A stretch of 64,000 nt of DNA from Tomocerus qinae (lineage: Eukaryota; Arthropoda; Collembola; Entomobryomorpha; Tomoceridae). This document shows positions 23,896 to 37,985 of this stretch, piece after piece. Both the position numbers and the translations under genes were made by a program. Within the stretch, counting starts at the first letter, position 1, and every line of letters starts with the position of its first letter. The stretch is taken from contig CM034548.1 of NCBI GenBank assembly GCA_020055645.1, forward strand, positions 47,918,296-47,982,295, given 5' to 3'. The notes beneath the pieces were generated by a model that was not told the DNA's origin, searched no databases, and saw only the letters and a list, made by a program, of their open reading frames with translations.

Positions 23896-24985
23896 CTTCA
23901 TACCTCAAATACCAAATTACAAAGACCAGTTTGCATAGAATCGTTGGAAGTATGTACGTACTATGTCAATACTTCAGTGCAGTTCAGTTCTGTTGTTTTG
24001 CCTGTGCATTCAGAATTTCGTCACGGAGCAAACATTAACCTATTTCCACTCAAAAGAGAGCATCTCTCGGTGCAAGTATCTTTGCCAAAAGTGTTTTCAC
24101 TGGAGGATGCGCCTCCTGATAATAGAGAGGAGATTCATTATTGATACATACAATAGCACTTTCTATTACTTATAATATGTAGGTAGATACTGGGATCAAG
24201 TGATGTTCCTCCTGCTATTATGTGTCATTGTGTTTGCATTCATTCACTCAGCCCTTTACTCACAATCAGGAGACGTAATAGTAGACAGCCACTATATTAT
24301 CCACTGTTGTCTAATCCACCATGCCACACTTGGGTCGAGCCTGCAAATCTCTCACAAGAAAGAACATTATGATATGGTGGGTACTTTTACTGTATGTATT
24401 GCAAAATTGCAATATGCACAATGCCCTAAATCATGGCCTTATTACCAATGTTCAACGCTTTTCGGAAATGAAATTCCCAGTGGTGAGTCTTTGATTCAAA
24501 TCAGGCCACTTTAGCGCAATGCATGTCTATAGACGTGAGTGACCTCAACTAACATGCGGTCACCAGTCTAGAAGCAATAACTTTGTGGGTTCTTAGAGAT
24601 CATCCATTTTGTATTGGATGGAACGATTCTGAGCTGTCATGTCACTGTCAACTAATGAGTAAATTTACTGTGTACACGCAATCTTACTGCCAATACCACA
24701 TTTATTTCTCGGTATATATGTAGTAGTCAGGGAGAGCAATCACGCCAGCAGAACTACTGGTTAGTCTACATAAGCACTGCTCTTGGGGCCTAGCCGTAAC
24801 TACTACGACAAGTCTATCGTAGTAGTTAGTCCCTGTAAAAGACCAGTTTTGATTTCGTAGCAATAAAAGTGAGTTTTCATTAAAATCCTCGGCATCTGTC
24901 ATCATTTAATTAGTCAGATGAAAACCATGTCATATGGCTAGGCTACAAGAGCAATGCTCAGCTGTCCATATACTGACTGACTAAC
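23896..24985. other. Gene-free stretch with short open frames
   Basis: A plus-strand frame at 24200-24514 begins with a hydrophobic run (MMFLLLLCVIVFAFIHSALY) resembling a signal peptide. The rest has no recognisable domain, and the composition is that of the background. I treat it as chance. Confidence 0.4.
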
Positions 24986-24993
24986 ACTAACAC

Positions 24994-25188
24994 CAGTGTT
25001 CCGTGACCGGCCATTTTAACCAGCCAGCCGGCCGGCTAAAATGGCTAGCCGGCTGGCCAAAATGCTTGTTAGCCGGCTAAAATCGAACTATAGGGTTCGG
25101 AGACCGGCATTTTAGCCGGCCGGCTGGATGGCTAATATGACTAGCCGGCTGGTCAAGAATCTTTTTAGCCGGCTAAAATGGAACACTG
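24994..25188. mobile_element. hAT-type miniature element (195 bp) with AGCCGGCT motifs
   Basis: The element starts CAGTGTTCC and ends GGAACACTG (perfect 9-bp termini), flanked by the exact 8-bp duplication ACTAACAC (24986-24993 and 25189-25196). Nearly all of it is made of GCCGGCTAAAATGGCTAGCCGGC-like motifs and their inverted forms, so it can fold on itself. It has no coding capacity. The termini and duplication length place it in the hAT superfamily. Confidence 0.93.
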
Positions 25189-25196
25189 ACTAACAC

Positions 25197-26050
25197 AAAA
25201 CAAATGTCAAATAGGCATTACTTCAAAGACTAGGTATATCACAGAAGACACTACCTGTGCAAGGTAAATATTAAATTTTGCAACCAAGTTAACTAATTGA
25301 CGCGGAAAACCAGTTCAATGTTATTGCAATAGAAATCCATCTTGTAAATAAAAAAAACATGCCTGTGAAATACAAGGGTAGATATTTTAAATAAATAATT
25401 GGTAGGTTTTGAAAGGGGTAAAATTTGGGATTGTTTTAATAGAATTTGTCATTATAATAATGTAATTTTTCTTTAATTACTTTGTCTTTGAAACAATAGA
25501 ACATGTCTTTAAATTAAATATTTCGTCAGTAAATGATTAAATTAATTTTTCAGTAAAACAATCAAACTTATCAGTTTTAGTCAAATGTAATTTGTCGGTA
25601 TGTATTATAATATTAATAACACTTTTGTTGCTCCAATACTCCAATCATCCTTCCAACTTTTTGTTTGGAGCCAAGTTGTATTACTTTTTCTTGTGGTGGA
25701 GGTTTATAATATTTTTACATAACGGCTATTGCTACAACATGCTTACATAAATTATTACATAAATTATTATAGGGCAAGTACAAGAAGAATTTTTTACCAG
25801 GTTATCTACAGTTACCCTATTTATCTTGGGGAATCGATATTATTTTCGCTCAAAATTTTGTGGTTACTTTACTGTACAACTTACTATAGATTCATATTCA
25901 TATTCATATTCGTATTTATTTGAGTGCCAGAAAGTTCAAATCTTACAAGAAGAAATGTTTTAACAACAGTCAGCACTGAAGGCAAGCCAGTATCGTCACC
26001 TTACTCCCACAATCAAAGCCGATAAAGATAGTCTAAAAGCTGTTATGTCC
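25197..26050. other. Gene-free stretch
   Basis: AT-rich sequence with a short TTCATA microsatellite (25891-25916). No gene seen. Confidence 0.5.
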
Positions 26051-26052
26051 TG

Positions 26053-26193
26053 ACCAACCACCTATCCAGGAATTTGATCAAGGGCGCCACCAAATTATGT
26101 TGTTAAAATTAAGACATATTCAAATCTTTTAAATTTTCTTCTTTTTCTGGGAATTTAGGGGGGCTCGAGTCGCCCCAGTTCCCCTGTGCTTGG
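26053..26193 (+). mobile_element. Decayed copy of the CAGGCACGTATCCAG repeat family
   Basis: CACCTATCCAGGAATTTGAT at the left, GACATATTC in the middle and a GGGGGGCT / CGCCCC motif followed by GTGCTTG at the right match the order of landmarks in the copies at 45150-45327 and 62844-63019. The flanking 8-mers GTCCTGAC and GTCCTAAA agree at 6 of 8 positions, as expected for an old 8-bp target duplication. Confidence 0.65.
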
Positions 26194-29100
26194 TCCTAAA
26201 TAAAGTATAGTAGTGAAAAGATTACCGGCAAATTTTGGGAGAATATGAAATCGATTCCCCACGATAAATAGCCGGAGTGTACACACCATAATGGAGCCCA
26301 TTAATTCTCTAAATTACTTAATTAGTAAACATCACTGAAAACATTTGTTTGCTATGTAAAATTGCCAAGAACTTATTTTGGCGAAATTTTATTTCCAGGG
26401 TGTGTAATTCGCCTTTGGAGGTGTTTCCTTCCCCTTTGGAGGAAATTCTTTGAAACTAATATATTATAGCTTTAAATATTGCACTTTATTTTACTACCAA
26501 CTTTCATTTATTTACTGCCGTTTTACTTTAATTTTTAAAGACAATTTCCATTAAAGATAATGCCAAGATTTTAAAAATAATGACGTCTACTTTTTACTGA
26601 CAAATGACATTAAAATAAAGACGGGTTAATTAATAGCCGTTTTGAAATAGCTTCCTTCAATTTTGAAAGTAAATAAACTATGTTTTGTGTCTTGTGTTGA
26701 TTATGGGCCTCCAACCAGCTTGGAACAGATACATATTGCATTCGTACACCAAATACTAAAACAATTCACAGTATTATATCTCTTACTATAATAGTAACCA
26801 TTAGTTCTGTTTGGTTGAAAGTTTGTTTGTACTTGCATGTATGTATCGCCGAATGCAATGCGCAAGACCCACTAACTTTCTCCTTCCAATCAAGAATCAG
26901 GCAAGAATATCCAATACGCATGCATGATTATTTTGATTATGCTGGATGCCTCTCTTACGAGCTGCGAGCTACCAGAAGAATATAAATACCCAGTAGTTCC
27001 TCTTACTACAATTGTTATACCAATTCAGATTTCAGATTGTTGATGATTTCCAATAAGAGTTCATCTACTACATGCACAGTACGAGGCCTGAGTGTGGTGG
27101 CCTATTGGTGAAATTCAAAGGATTATTTATTTAAAGTCCGTAGTAATTAAAACTAAATAAGGTATTATCCGTAACGTATCCTGGTAGTTTTTATACATGG
27201 CAACCGATACGGCAGGGAACTTGGATATAACAAAGATGATGTACCTTATAATACAGTAATGAACAAGCTATTACATACAATAATAGAATAACCAACGTAT
27301 CCAGATCATAAATGTTACAAAGGATGGATATGTATTATGTATAGTCAAGCCATAAGGACTATTACGAACTAATACACACAAGTAAGTAGCACGCTGGCTA
27401 CATAAATACATACATAGATGACTATATAAATATAAAGTGTAATTGTCGTTTTGAATATTCCGTAGACCACAAACTTCGCTGACGAGACCTACACAATGCA
27501 GATAATTATTATGGAAATGTTTAGTATCACTTCAAACCAATGCCATGGCACTCGTTACTCCAGGGTACAACGACATGACTCATCTTCCATTCATTTAATT
27601 TTGTTTGCCAATTTCACCTCATTATGCTAACCATTGTAAAAATGTAACCACCTCAGCCATAGTGTTATCAATAGCTGTAAACAACACTCCACAGCTGTAG
27701 AGCTACAGAAGTATTTGAGGTTCAAACTTTAGGGCATTTATATTCGATAAATACGGAGTTAATACATATTACATGGCACACATGAGTACACATGTAAATG
27801 AATTACATTTATTGTGGACGACGCCAATAGCCCAAAACTCATTAAAGGGTTAAAGGGTCAATTAACAGAGCACTTCTACAACCATAGGAAACTCTTTGTG
27901 CAGTTTGCTATACAACCTTGGAATTTTTATCTGGCCTAAATTTGTCTAGCAACAGAAGTTTGTTTTATTTGCTTGCAGTCAAAAAGTCTTGTATCTAACT
28001 AAAATTAAAAACGTGGGAGACCAAAGCAAAATCACAGTCCACAGTTTCATACGAAAGTGGTACAAAATCAATAAGCTGTGGAACCTTCACGACATTATTT
28101 AAATGTGACCAACTAATTTATAATTTTGTAACTTGATATAAGTTTCCCTGATTAAAGATTTTGTCTCAGCCCCTGGTCAAGTAACTCATTATATAAAATA
28201 GATGGATGCATGTCTTTATATTTTATTAAATATACTGTATTATTATAACTGTTCCCACTAAAGGTGTCCTAAATGTGCGAACAATAATATAAGCAAGTCC
28301 GTTTGTGGTTCCAAAGATAGTAAAATTAGACAATCCTGTGATGCTATAAGGAACTGTAATATCTGAAAAATTGTAAAAGGAGTAAGAGAACTCTGGTGGC
28401 CTTGCGGTCGTAGAATGCTAAAAACAGCGGAAATGAAAACTACACGAGAAGTGACAAGGGAATAGAAAACTGTTGAGAATAATTACTAAAGTGTAATTAA
28501 CAAACTTTTCAATTTCAGCCATTCATTACAATGAGTAACACAGAGTAGCTCCCTATTGCTAAGTATTAATCGATTGCAGCAGTTCTAAAGAGCACTTCTC
28601 TTCGTTGGAAACACACCACTGTTTATGGCCTAATTAAATGCTTCTAAACAACATAAAGCCTAGGTAGACAATTAATTTTCACGTCGGTAAACATATATAC
28701 CTATAAACGGTAGCAAACCCTATGGTATAAAACCAGAAACGATAGAGTAAACAAAATGAGTTGGAATGACACATTCATTCTCGCTTTCCCACATGAATTA
28801 ACGGAATCCACTATTGAATCCTACTTATTGAGAGCGTTGTCTTTAGCAAAGACAAAGTTCAAGACAACAAAACTTGAACAGCTAAACACAACTGCTAGCA
28901 AAGTAATTGCTTCTTCGAAATAAAAATACATTGCTGCAAACCCAAGTTTCAGTTATCAGACAATTCAAAATCACGAATAAAGCAGCTACCAAAGAGCTCA
29001 ATGTGCGAAATTGAATTATAAGCATTTTAACAAGGACTAAACAAAAATAAAGACTACCACTCGTGGGAACTTTTGTGCGCAGATCACTTTTAATACATTT

Positions 29101-32100
29101 ACTACAAGTATTGAAGTATACTAGCCGAGCCTAGATATATACACCTCTTTAGATTGTGTACCATTAAAGCAATTGCAGGGAGGACAGATAAAAAAGTACA
29201 AGTAAGGTGATGGGTCTAAAGGCATATTTTACTATCTAAATACAATTTATTTTACGGTACAAGTAGATTATCACCTCAAATGAAGAAACAGGCCAAGCTG
29301 ACCACACGAAGCCAAAATGGATGGGACTGGAAGGCAAGTCACAGATCGTGAAGAAATCATATTAATCAATTCACATGGGGAAACTAATTGAGCGTATCTT
29401 GTTTATCTGTGGGATCTGTATGTGGCATATTAAAATGCCTCAGCTCCATGTCGATCTTCTGAGCGAGAATTAGAAATGTCGAGGCGATTATCTGACTACT
29501 GTGCATTCGCTCTGGAGAGGAAGACTGGAGAGAGAGCCTTTTTTCTGATTTGTCGGATGTGTAGTGCACGCTTTGTTGCATAAACGTCGGAACGGAAGAA
29601 TCATTGAGAGAACGAAGTCTATTTCAAAAGTTCGGTGGTTGAAGGAAAGTAATTGGCAAAATACAAGAGGAAGCTAGGACTGGAAAATTAGAGATAGAAG
29701 TTTTCCTGAAGATTGCTTCGCATGGCTTCACGACCACAGCAGGGCGTCTCACTCTTACTGACGACTCTAGCAATAAGACTTTTTGCCCTGCTATGATCGA
29801 TTATATGATTTATATAGTCAACCAACAATATAATTATGGAGAGATATCAAATGTAATGCCGTCAGCAAAATATTATGTAACATTGTACATGCGTCGCTCG
29901 TTAGGGCACCTGCAAAGTCAGTTGGAGTTAGAATCTAGAGTTCTCTTCAATAATAGTTTTTGTGTTTGATTGACTCCCGACCGACAGAAGAAATTCAATA
30001 TTTTTTTCTATTTAATCATCTCATAGCCGTAAGATGATCTACCTGGCACTGGCAGATGATATACATTTCACCGACGCAAATTAAGTCCGTCGAACTATGC
30101 CCGTCTCCTAACATGACTGTGACGCACACTATTTTGTGTTCATTGAACGCCTACGTACTATTAGTGACTTAGCCTGTGGAGACATTTCAAAGAGAAGTGG
30201 CAAATAATAGTGAGTGCAGATAGAGTAAGCTGCTGTTATTCCTAATAGTACAGAAAGTCAAACTGTGATCAAGTGGGCAATAAAGTCTCGCTGTTTTTTC
30301 TTGGGGGAATTTGTCCTTGTGTGCCAGTTATTTCTATTGCGCCCCACTCTCCAATCTACAGATGCATTGTTACATTGAGCACTCGGAGCCGGGCTCATTC
30401 GTTAGACTTCGGGAAGATGTAATGAACTTACTAGGTACTTTAAACGAGTGCAGAAAATAACTACACACTCAGCGATAGACGTACTTGCAATCAAACCATC
30501 GCGAACATTACATACGTACAAAATAAGGATTACGCGCACAACGAGTTTATAACAATGATACAGCTTAAGCAATTTGCTTATTTGCTAATCATGAGGAAGC
30601 ATACAAACACCGTTAATGTAGTTACCTAATTCCAATTACCCCAAACGTCATCTCAATGCAAGCATCATTATGCCTCTCATCTGCCATTTCCAGCTATGTT
30701 CACTGCATTAGTATTTATGCAGACTACTGCCTTGAGTCACGTGAAATTACAATAATGAATTGAATTGAAGTCTGTCGAATGTTGCTATTTGTACATCTAC
30801 CCAAGCTGTCACGTAAACTACCTTAAGTTGCTAATCATCAGCCTCAATGTCATTTCTAGTCTTCTAATTAAAATTAACCGCATGCAGAATTCAATTCTGA
30901 ATATCGATATACAAATTAACTACATCAAATTGCTCACTCACTCTTTATGAAGTCTTGAGTGTATAATACATTGCCAGCTAAAGACTAACTATACAAAAGT
31001 AATACACCTTAATATTACACCTGTAGATGCCTTCTACTTACCTTTTACTTAAATATACCTACAACTAAATTAGACGGGACTAGAAATTGTACAATTCCAA
31101 CCAAGAGTTTAAGAATTTGTGGTATTATATTAATTGTCACTGAATTCAGAAAACACGATGACGTCTCTGTAAATTGAGCAGCACTCAGCTAAAATACCCA
31201 GAACGTTAAAGTTAATTTAACGGAACGATCTCAAGGCCATTTTGGTTGGTGATTGATTTTGATATTAAATTACCAAATCAGACTTGTAGACTGTAGTTAT
31301 GGCGCTAAAACTAAAGTCAATAGTTACACAAATCAAATGAAAAAGTGATATAAGAGAATGAATCTAAACTCTTTTTAATTTGAGTCTTTTTTCAGTTAGC
31401 TATAAAAACGGACCCTGTCCGTTTGAGCATCTAATAACCTATAATTACTAAATGACTTGTGTGGCATCTTTTGAATTCTTGTACGTAAGAACTAAACTGG
31501 CATGGAAGTAAACTCGATTTTTTATGGCGTTCAATTATTGTGAAGTTGATTGCGTGTAGGTACTTAGGGATTGGAAAATATCTTGGATCCGATGGCACAT
31601 TAACTAGAAACATGCCCATAGAGGCAGAGCAGGGACTATTCTCAGCTGAACTACAGCGACACCATTGACTGGAATATGTTGACCTAAAATTCCTTGCATG
31701 TCTTGGAATACATAAACGTGTGAGTAATCTCTCGTGAAGTACTATATACTAGTAGATGGCTATTTGGCTATACATAAATGCACTACTAGGATTTGCCAAA
31801 GAAATTGGGCTCCTGAGAAATTGGAAGAAAACGATGAGCTCACTCCGCCTGCACGCATTTATCAGGGCATCAAGATTTCTAGAAGCCACTTAGATGAGGG
31901 TCAAATGACCCGTACAAGGAATACATAAAAACCTGACCTATAAGGAATAAGTTAACTTAATGGTCCAAACCCACAAGCACAGAAAAATCGATTTACTTAA
32001 TATTAGAGCCCGAGGCCGTGGAGAATTATGTCAGAATAACGACTGATTTGTAGTTGATTCTGTTGGCGTAATTTTTATGGGACTTAGTAATGCATGGCCG

Positions 32101-35100
32101 GTTTTAAGAAAAGAAAATTAGTTCTTAGATTCACTAATTGCAAATCGAAGAAAATACGTAACATGAGGTGACATAGACTTGGAAACAATGTGTGGGCAGC
32201 AGTTCCAGAGGTCGTTTATGCATCACTACCCTCTTGACTTGTTCTGGTAAAAGGACAAGTTTAACTAGCTGTGAAAGTGATAGAGTAAATAGCACTCAGT
32301 CCAAGATTCCATCTCATTATTTGCATAGAGTTAAAGTAAAATAAACAGAAGCTGTTCGAGTTTATTATTGATTAAGAAGTTTTAATGTAGTGCTATTGCT
32401 TTTGTTAGAACTGTAAAAGCTTTCTTGATTTGTTTATTCTGTTTGCTTCGCACGTACTTACTCTGACTGACTGTCGAGGCACTTAACGATTCTGACTGCT
32501 CCAGATATGATAAGAAGCTGTATGGGCCATATTTCGTAACATTCCGTGCAACGTACTAGGTAGTTGTGTGATTCGCAGAAGTTGAATTCCCTAACGACAA
32601 TGGCAATGTGACTGAGCAAATCTATCCATTTCAATCAACGACGAATGTTATTTCCCCGACAGACTTCCGAGTATTTCAACTAGTTAGCTATGATTTTAAT
32701 GGAGGTGACTCCAGTCTGCTCCAATCCTTTAATGCCTCACATATTTTCGTCTCTGCTCTTATTCTCCGAGAACAAAAGGAATAATGGCTCCATAAGCTAA
32801 AGTGCTTTAATCCTTTGTGAGACACTGCAGGAAAGAAGCAGAACTCCGCAGTAAAATAGCTATTCATGAATATGACTCCGCCATATCATACTTGCCCTAG
32901 CAACTACATCCGGCTCCCTGTCTCTGGGGAAGATACAAAAGAAACTGTGCTGGGTTTGGAAAAAAGATGATGTGGTCAAATTACTGTTACATAACTTTCA
33001 CGACAACTCAATGCAACGATGACGGAATTCGGCACGGGAGGCACTCGAGGAGACTCAAGTAGAGCAGACAGACACCCATCTACATCTTGTCTCGCTCTTT
33101 TTCTATATTGCACATTCAATTCCACATCCTCCAGCCTACTTACTTGAAATTAATTTCCTTTCATTATTTTCATCTTCTCTGGAGTTTAAATGGGATGAAA
33201 ACTGTAAATGGCCAAATAAATTCACAGGAATGGCGGTGTATTTGCTAGTGGTTAATCTTATCACCTACTTAATAGCCCTTTGCCAGAAGAATTTGCATTA
33301 AGCAGCTCCTATAGTAGTGACATCATTATTCTAAGTAGGCTCGCTTTACTAATAATTTCCAATTTTTATCGCATACTTATGCAATTACTGTATATGCACA
33401 GGAATCGTTAGATCAAAGCTGCTGTATTCAACGTCGACTTGTAAATATTTTTTAAATAATATATTTCACAACCGTGGTAAAATTAGTAAATAATTTTACA
33501 TAACTGCCATATTATTCTGAATGTAGAAATGAACGTTTAATTTTGAAATTAAGTAGATTCTGCCTCAAATAAGTTGTAGAGTAAAAGTTAAATATACTTA
33601 ATCAATGACTTGGTTCAAATAGTCAGATACAGTTGTCATTGAAACATTATCGGATAAAATAGTACCGTTTTGTGTCTGGTTTATTGGCATTTTATATGGA
33701 AGAGAGGAAGTCGGCTGGAGTCGGAATTCGGAGTGTGTGTAGGCATGTAGGATATTGGGACAAGGACCTCCTGACTCTAGCCAACAGGATAGTAGGCGAT
33801 GTATAGGCTTTATCTGTAGCTGGAGGCCAGGATAAATGAGAGTTGTGCTTCGGTGTGTGTAGTAGTGGCGTGGACGGGAAAGAAGGTTAGCTGGAGAAGA
33901 GATTGAATGAATTATTTAGATGGCAGACGGGCGTGAGTGACGATCTGCTAAAGAAGGCGAGACTCTATTTATTGAGGTGAACTGCATTCTCCGTATGTGG
34001 GATCCGGAGATTTAGATAAAAGAATGCCAAAGGCTGAGTTGATAGCTATGCAGATAGGTATGTCCCTTGCTCTACATAATATGCTCTGCATTTTCAAGGA
34101 AAGCTTTGCATTTAAGTAGGAAAATAAGTGCTCATTCCATTCAATTCTCCATTCTGCATTCAAGAGAAGTGTGGGTAATAAAATCCTGCTTCGAGATTTA
34201 GCAGAACTGCGCACGATGTACGCTAAAGACAAATAAGTACATATCTGTACAATATTATTATCTTATCCCACTTAGAAATGGCTTCTGTGTAATAATAGCC
34301 TTTCTTCTAATTCAAGTGATGTCATGAGAGCACGTCGTTTAGGACTTGATAAGTTGCTTTGATATGCACTAGTGAGACCAGCACGTGTTATAAATTAATT
34401 TGTGAGGTTTTCTTATCTGATGGCAAGAAGGCATCTGCCTGTCTCATCCAGATATTGCACGCTCACTTACTTCCAATTTTTACAAACTACTATTGCACTG
34501 CTTGGCACATAGATAGGCAGACACCTCATCTTTACGTTTAAAAATACTTGGAATAATTCGGATAAGTAACATTAAACTTCCTTTGTAGTCCTTCTGTGTG
34601 CTGTTACGTAACGACATAGTTTTAAGTGTAGGAAGAAGCTATTCTTTTTACTATCTGGACTTGAGCGTCTCTCGAAAATCATTTCCTTTTGATTTCCTCT
34701 TTGTATTCCAATGCCGTTTTTGTCCAGTCTAAACCAATGCCAAAGTAAAAAGTGGATTAGGTTGCTTTGAGTTTCGCAATGCATTCTATTGGTATTCCAT
34801 GGAACACTTAACTATCTATGCAGACTCACTCCATTTTGCTCACCGTCATCAATGAGGAAAGACTTAATGCACAAAAGCTGTAAGGGCCCTGCCTGTTATA
34901 GACGCTACTAAATTTTCCATCTGTCTATAATATAAACCCAAGCACCATTTGACTCACTTAGTAGATCTTTTTACTGATAGGGCAGAAAACCGTCATTTTC
35001 CCACGGAAGATATCCCTTCTAGTTACATACATTAAGGGTGGGTTTATTGTTCGCAAATTCCAGATTGAGAGAGAACGGCAAAGAGTATAGTAATAAAATT

Positions 35101-36667
35101 GACACTTTTGGAATCTACGCATATTTCTCTATCGAACCTGAAGGCCAAAATTTCAAAAACATTTTTCGAAAGCTGAAAATTTGAATTTAATTTGAGTAGG
35201 AGAAATGCATTGCAGAAATGTATTTACATTTTTATTTACTGTTTAAATGATGAAAACTGAAAAAAGCGGCTTCAGGTTCGATAGATATTTTGATCGTCTT
35301 TTTTTTGAAATTTATTTCACCTCTGCACAATGTCCTAAAGTTTCGCAATTTGGAAAATGCGATTTTCCATGTAAAATTTTTGATAATTACTGCGAAAAAT
35401 TTTGTGGGAAGAACAAGGAGACGTCCACAAACAATTTCTTTACAAACAAAAGCTCCGCAACCATCAAAACAACTCAACAACTCGCAGCAATTCCTTCTCA
35501 TCCACAATTTGCGCGCACACCCTATTTTTTTAAGTTATGTCGCAGACTATAGATTCCGCTATGAAACAATGAACCCCACCTTAAGCGTACCTATATTGGT
35601 ATGTACAGGCAGTACGCAGCAGTAAGTTTTATACCCAAGTAAGTATTGTCATAGCACCTGCTCATGGAGAAGTTTAAAAAAAGACCATTTACATTCCAAT
35701 TCTTTTACGTAGCAAACTTTTTCGCCGCATTTAAGACAAACTTTAGGTAGCTTGGCATACACGTATACTACGGAAGCCCTGTACAAGTGTGCAAAACTAA
35801 AAATGAAAACTTTAAGAAAAGAATTACAACTTGATCTCAGGAATAGAAATATCACCTTTTTATGCTTTTTCGGTATTTTATAGCAACATTTAATAGCAAC
35901 GTTACTTTTTAAAGACGAGATGTATTGCTACCATTTGCTTTTCTACGCTGTGGAATAAACCTGCTCGTAAAAAGCATTAACTTTTGAAAGAAGGAATGCT
36001 TTTCTGGCAATTTTTGAAAAAGCTATTTATTGTTCGCATCCCTGTTTGCTGAGCAGACGAAGACTGTGTTAGTGAGTACCTTTTTCCAATTCACTAAAGT
36101 TAAGTGCAATAGATCGAGGAGACTGGAGAATGGAAATGCAATGTAGTAATTCCATAATATGTTGGTAGTGGTGATAGTGGAAGTGGCAGTAGTAGTAGTA
36201 GTTTAATGGGGATTATCTCAAAAAGAGTTGGTTTTATAGATAGAGGCTATATTACAGATTGGGAGGAATAGAAGGGCTGTTGGAGTAAAGAAAAGAATAT
36301 CTGACAGAAGGACACACTACAGGAAGGAGGCACGACAAGTTGAATCAAAGAAAAAGGAGAAAATCGTAAAACGAATGTTGAATGAATTGAAAACAGAGTC
36401 AGGCCAGAGTTGCACATTACATCCTCTACATACATCTTCCCTTTTCGTCTCTTTTGCTCTTGCATTACTTTATCTTCCTAACTTGTCTTCATACGAATTT
36501 AGGGGTTTCTTTACGAAATGTAATCTATACGAATGTACATTAGCAAACAGGACGAGCACCAGCCAAATACCCTTCTGTATACATAATCTGCTCTCCACAG
36601 TTGTTATACAATAAATATGATACTAGTCTAGTCTATATTATCTAGGGATACTGATCTCGCACCAGTT

Positions 36668-36690
36668 ACTACTACTACTACTACTACTAC
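36668..36690. repeat. (ACT)n microsatellite
   Basis: More than seven tandem ACT units. A shorter AGT run (its complement) lies near 36187-36201. Confidence 0.85.
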
Positions 36691-37863
36691 AGATTATAGA
36701 TCTACTTTTAGGTATACTTACTCCACTATGAAATACGCAGTATGCATGCAATACTGACGTGAACGAGTGGTGCTATAGAAACGTACATTTTCTAGTCTTT
36801 CCACAACTCAATTCAGCCAGTGGGTGGTGATGGTGAATAGTGAATAGAATAAATATGTCTCTGTTTATTATTGAGAAGTGCCTGTATGCAATGTCCGTAT
36901 GAACAAACGGTGCATGGATTATGGACGTAGAAAACGTACGTAGTATGTAATGTCCCTCGGACGTAGTAACATGTGTCCTAAAAGTTTGTAAGTACTCCAG
37001 AGCCCACAAAACCAAGAAAACTCTAATGCTAAGAATACAGATAGTGGCTAAGAGGATGTCTCTTCTGCTCTGGTGTGTCTGGACCCGTGTTGAGTCAGAA
37101 AATCAGATCAGACACGAGAAGAAGAAATTCGCTGCCAGCCAGACTGGGCGACTCCGTTCGTCCGATGCTCTTTCACATTCAGATCCTAATCCTTGCTTAT
37201 ATTTTACGTAAACTCACTCCACACAATTCTATGAATTTCTTCCCTTTCTTCAGATCTGGTTGATGATCCGCTCTGCATCTTCCCCACACACTCATGCATA
37301 TAGTAATAACTACTACTCGGTTTCTACTGATTTTGTGAATTGCTCGAAAGCAATGTGTTGAAAGGATATTATTATCAGTGACTATCACAATTCACCAGAA
37401 ACTAGGAATTACAGAATACAACGAACAATTAGTTTATGCACACGCAGCGGGCAGCCGTGCTTTGAGAAAAATGACGCTAATAGACTCCATACACACTGTA
37501 CTATCCATATGTCCTGGTGTTCACAAGCTTTTCTCTTCCATATCATTTCAGTGAAAAATGGAAAGAAACAAACAAAGGTTTTATTTTCGATGACAATTAT
37601 TTATGGCCTGCGACGTATGCATAATAATTGCCCACTCACATAGCTAACCAACCGAACAGGAACAATTTTATGGCTTTAATTATATAACTTCTGTTGTCTG
37701 CAGTAGTAGACACAGACTGTATCATTAATCATAAATATCTAAACTAAGTGCATGCAAGCAGTAATGCAAAGAACTTACAGTTGTCTAAGTCTAAGTGTAA
37801 AAATGGTTCAGAGAGTTTAAGTATAACTTCTAAGTTGGTATTTTAGATGCTTGCTGAAAGGGT

Positions 37864-37985
37864 CCGTTTTTATTTGTATGGCACACACCTGACTTTTGCA
37901 TGGCATGAATATTTAATAGTCTAATATTGCATGACTGGTACGGACTGACAATCTGAATTTGTAGGGCATTGACAGTTAGCCTGTG
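37864..37985. repeat. Segment related to the 59900-60553 element
   Basis: TATGGCACACACCTGACTTT, then GCATGGCATGAATATTTAAT, followed by TTTGTAGGGC near 37958, matches in order the left arm of the inverted-repeat element at 59900 (TATGGCACACACAGGATTTT, then GTATGGCAAGATATTTTAGT, then TTTGTAGGG). Only one arm is visible here, so this looks like a solo or decayed copy. Confidence 0.55.

Noticed and set aside
24200..24514. Small secreted protein candidate with signal-like N-terminus
   Set aside because: It has a hydrophobic start only; no domain, no family and no transcript signal nearby.
33602..33625. GGTTCAAAT, a possible tRNA B box
   Set aside because: No A box, acceptor stem or cloverleaf can be built around it. 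No tRNA was found in the window.
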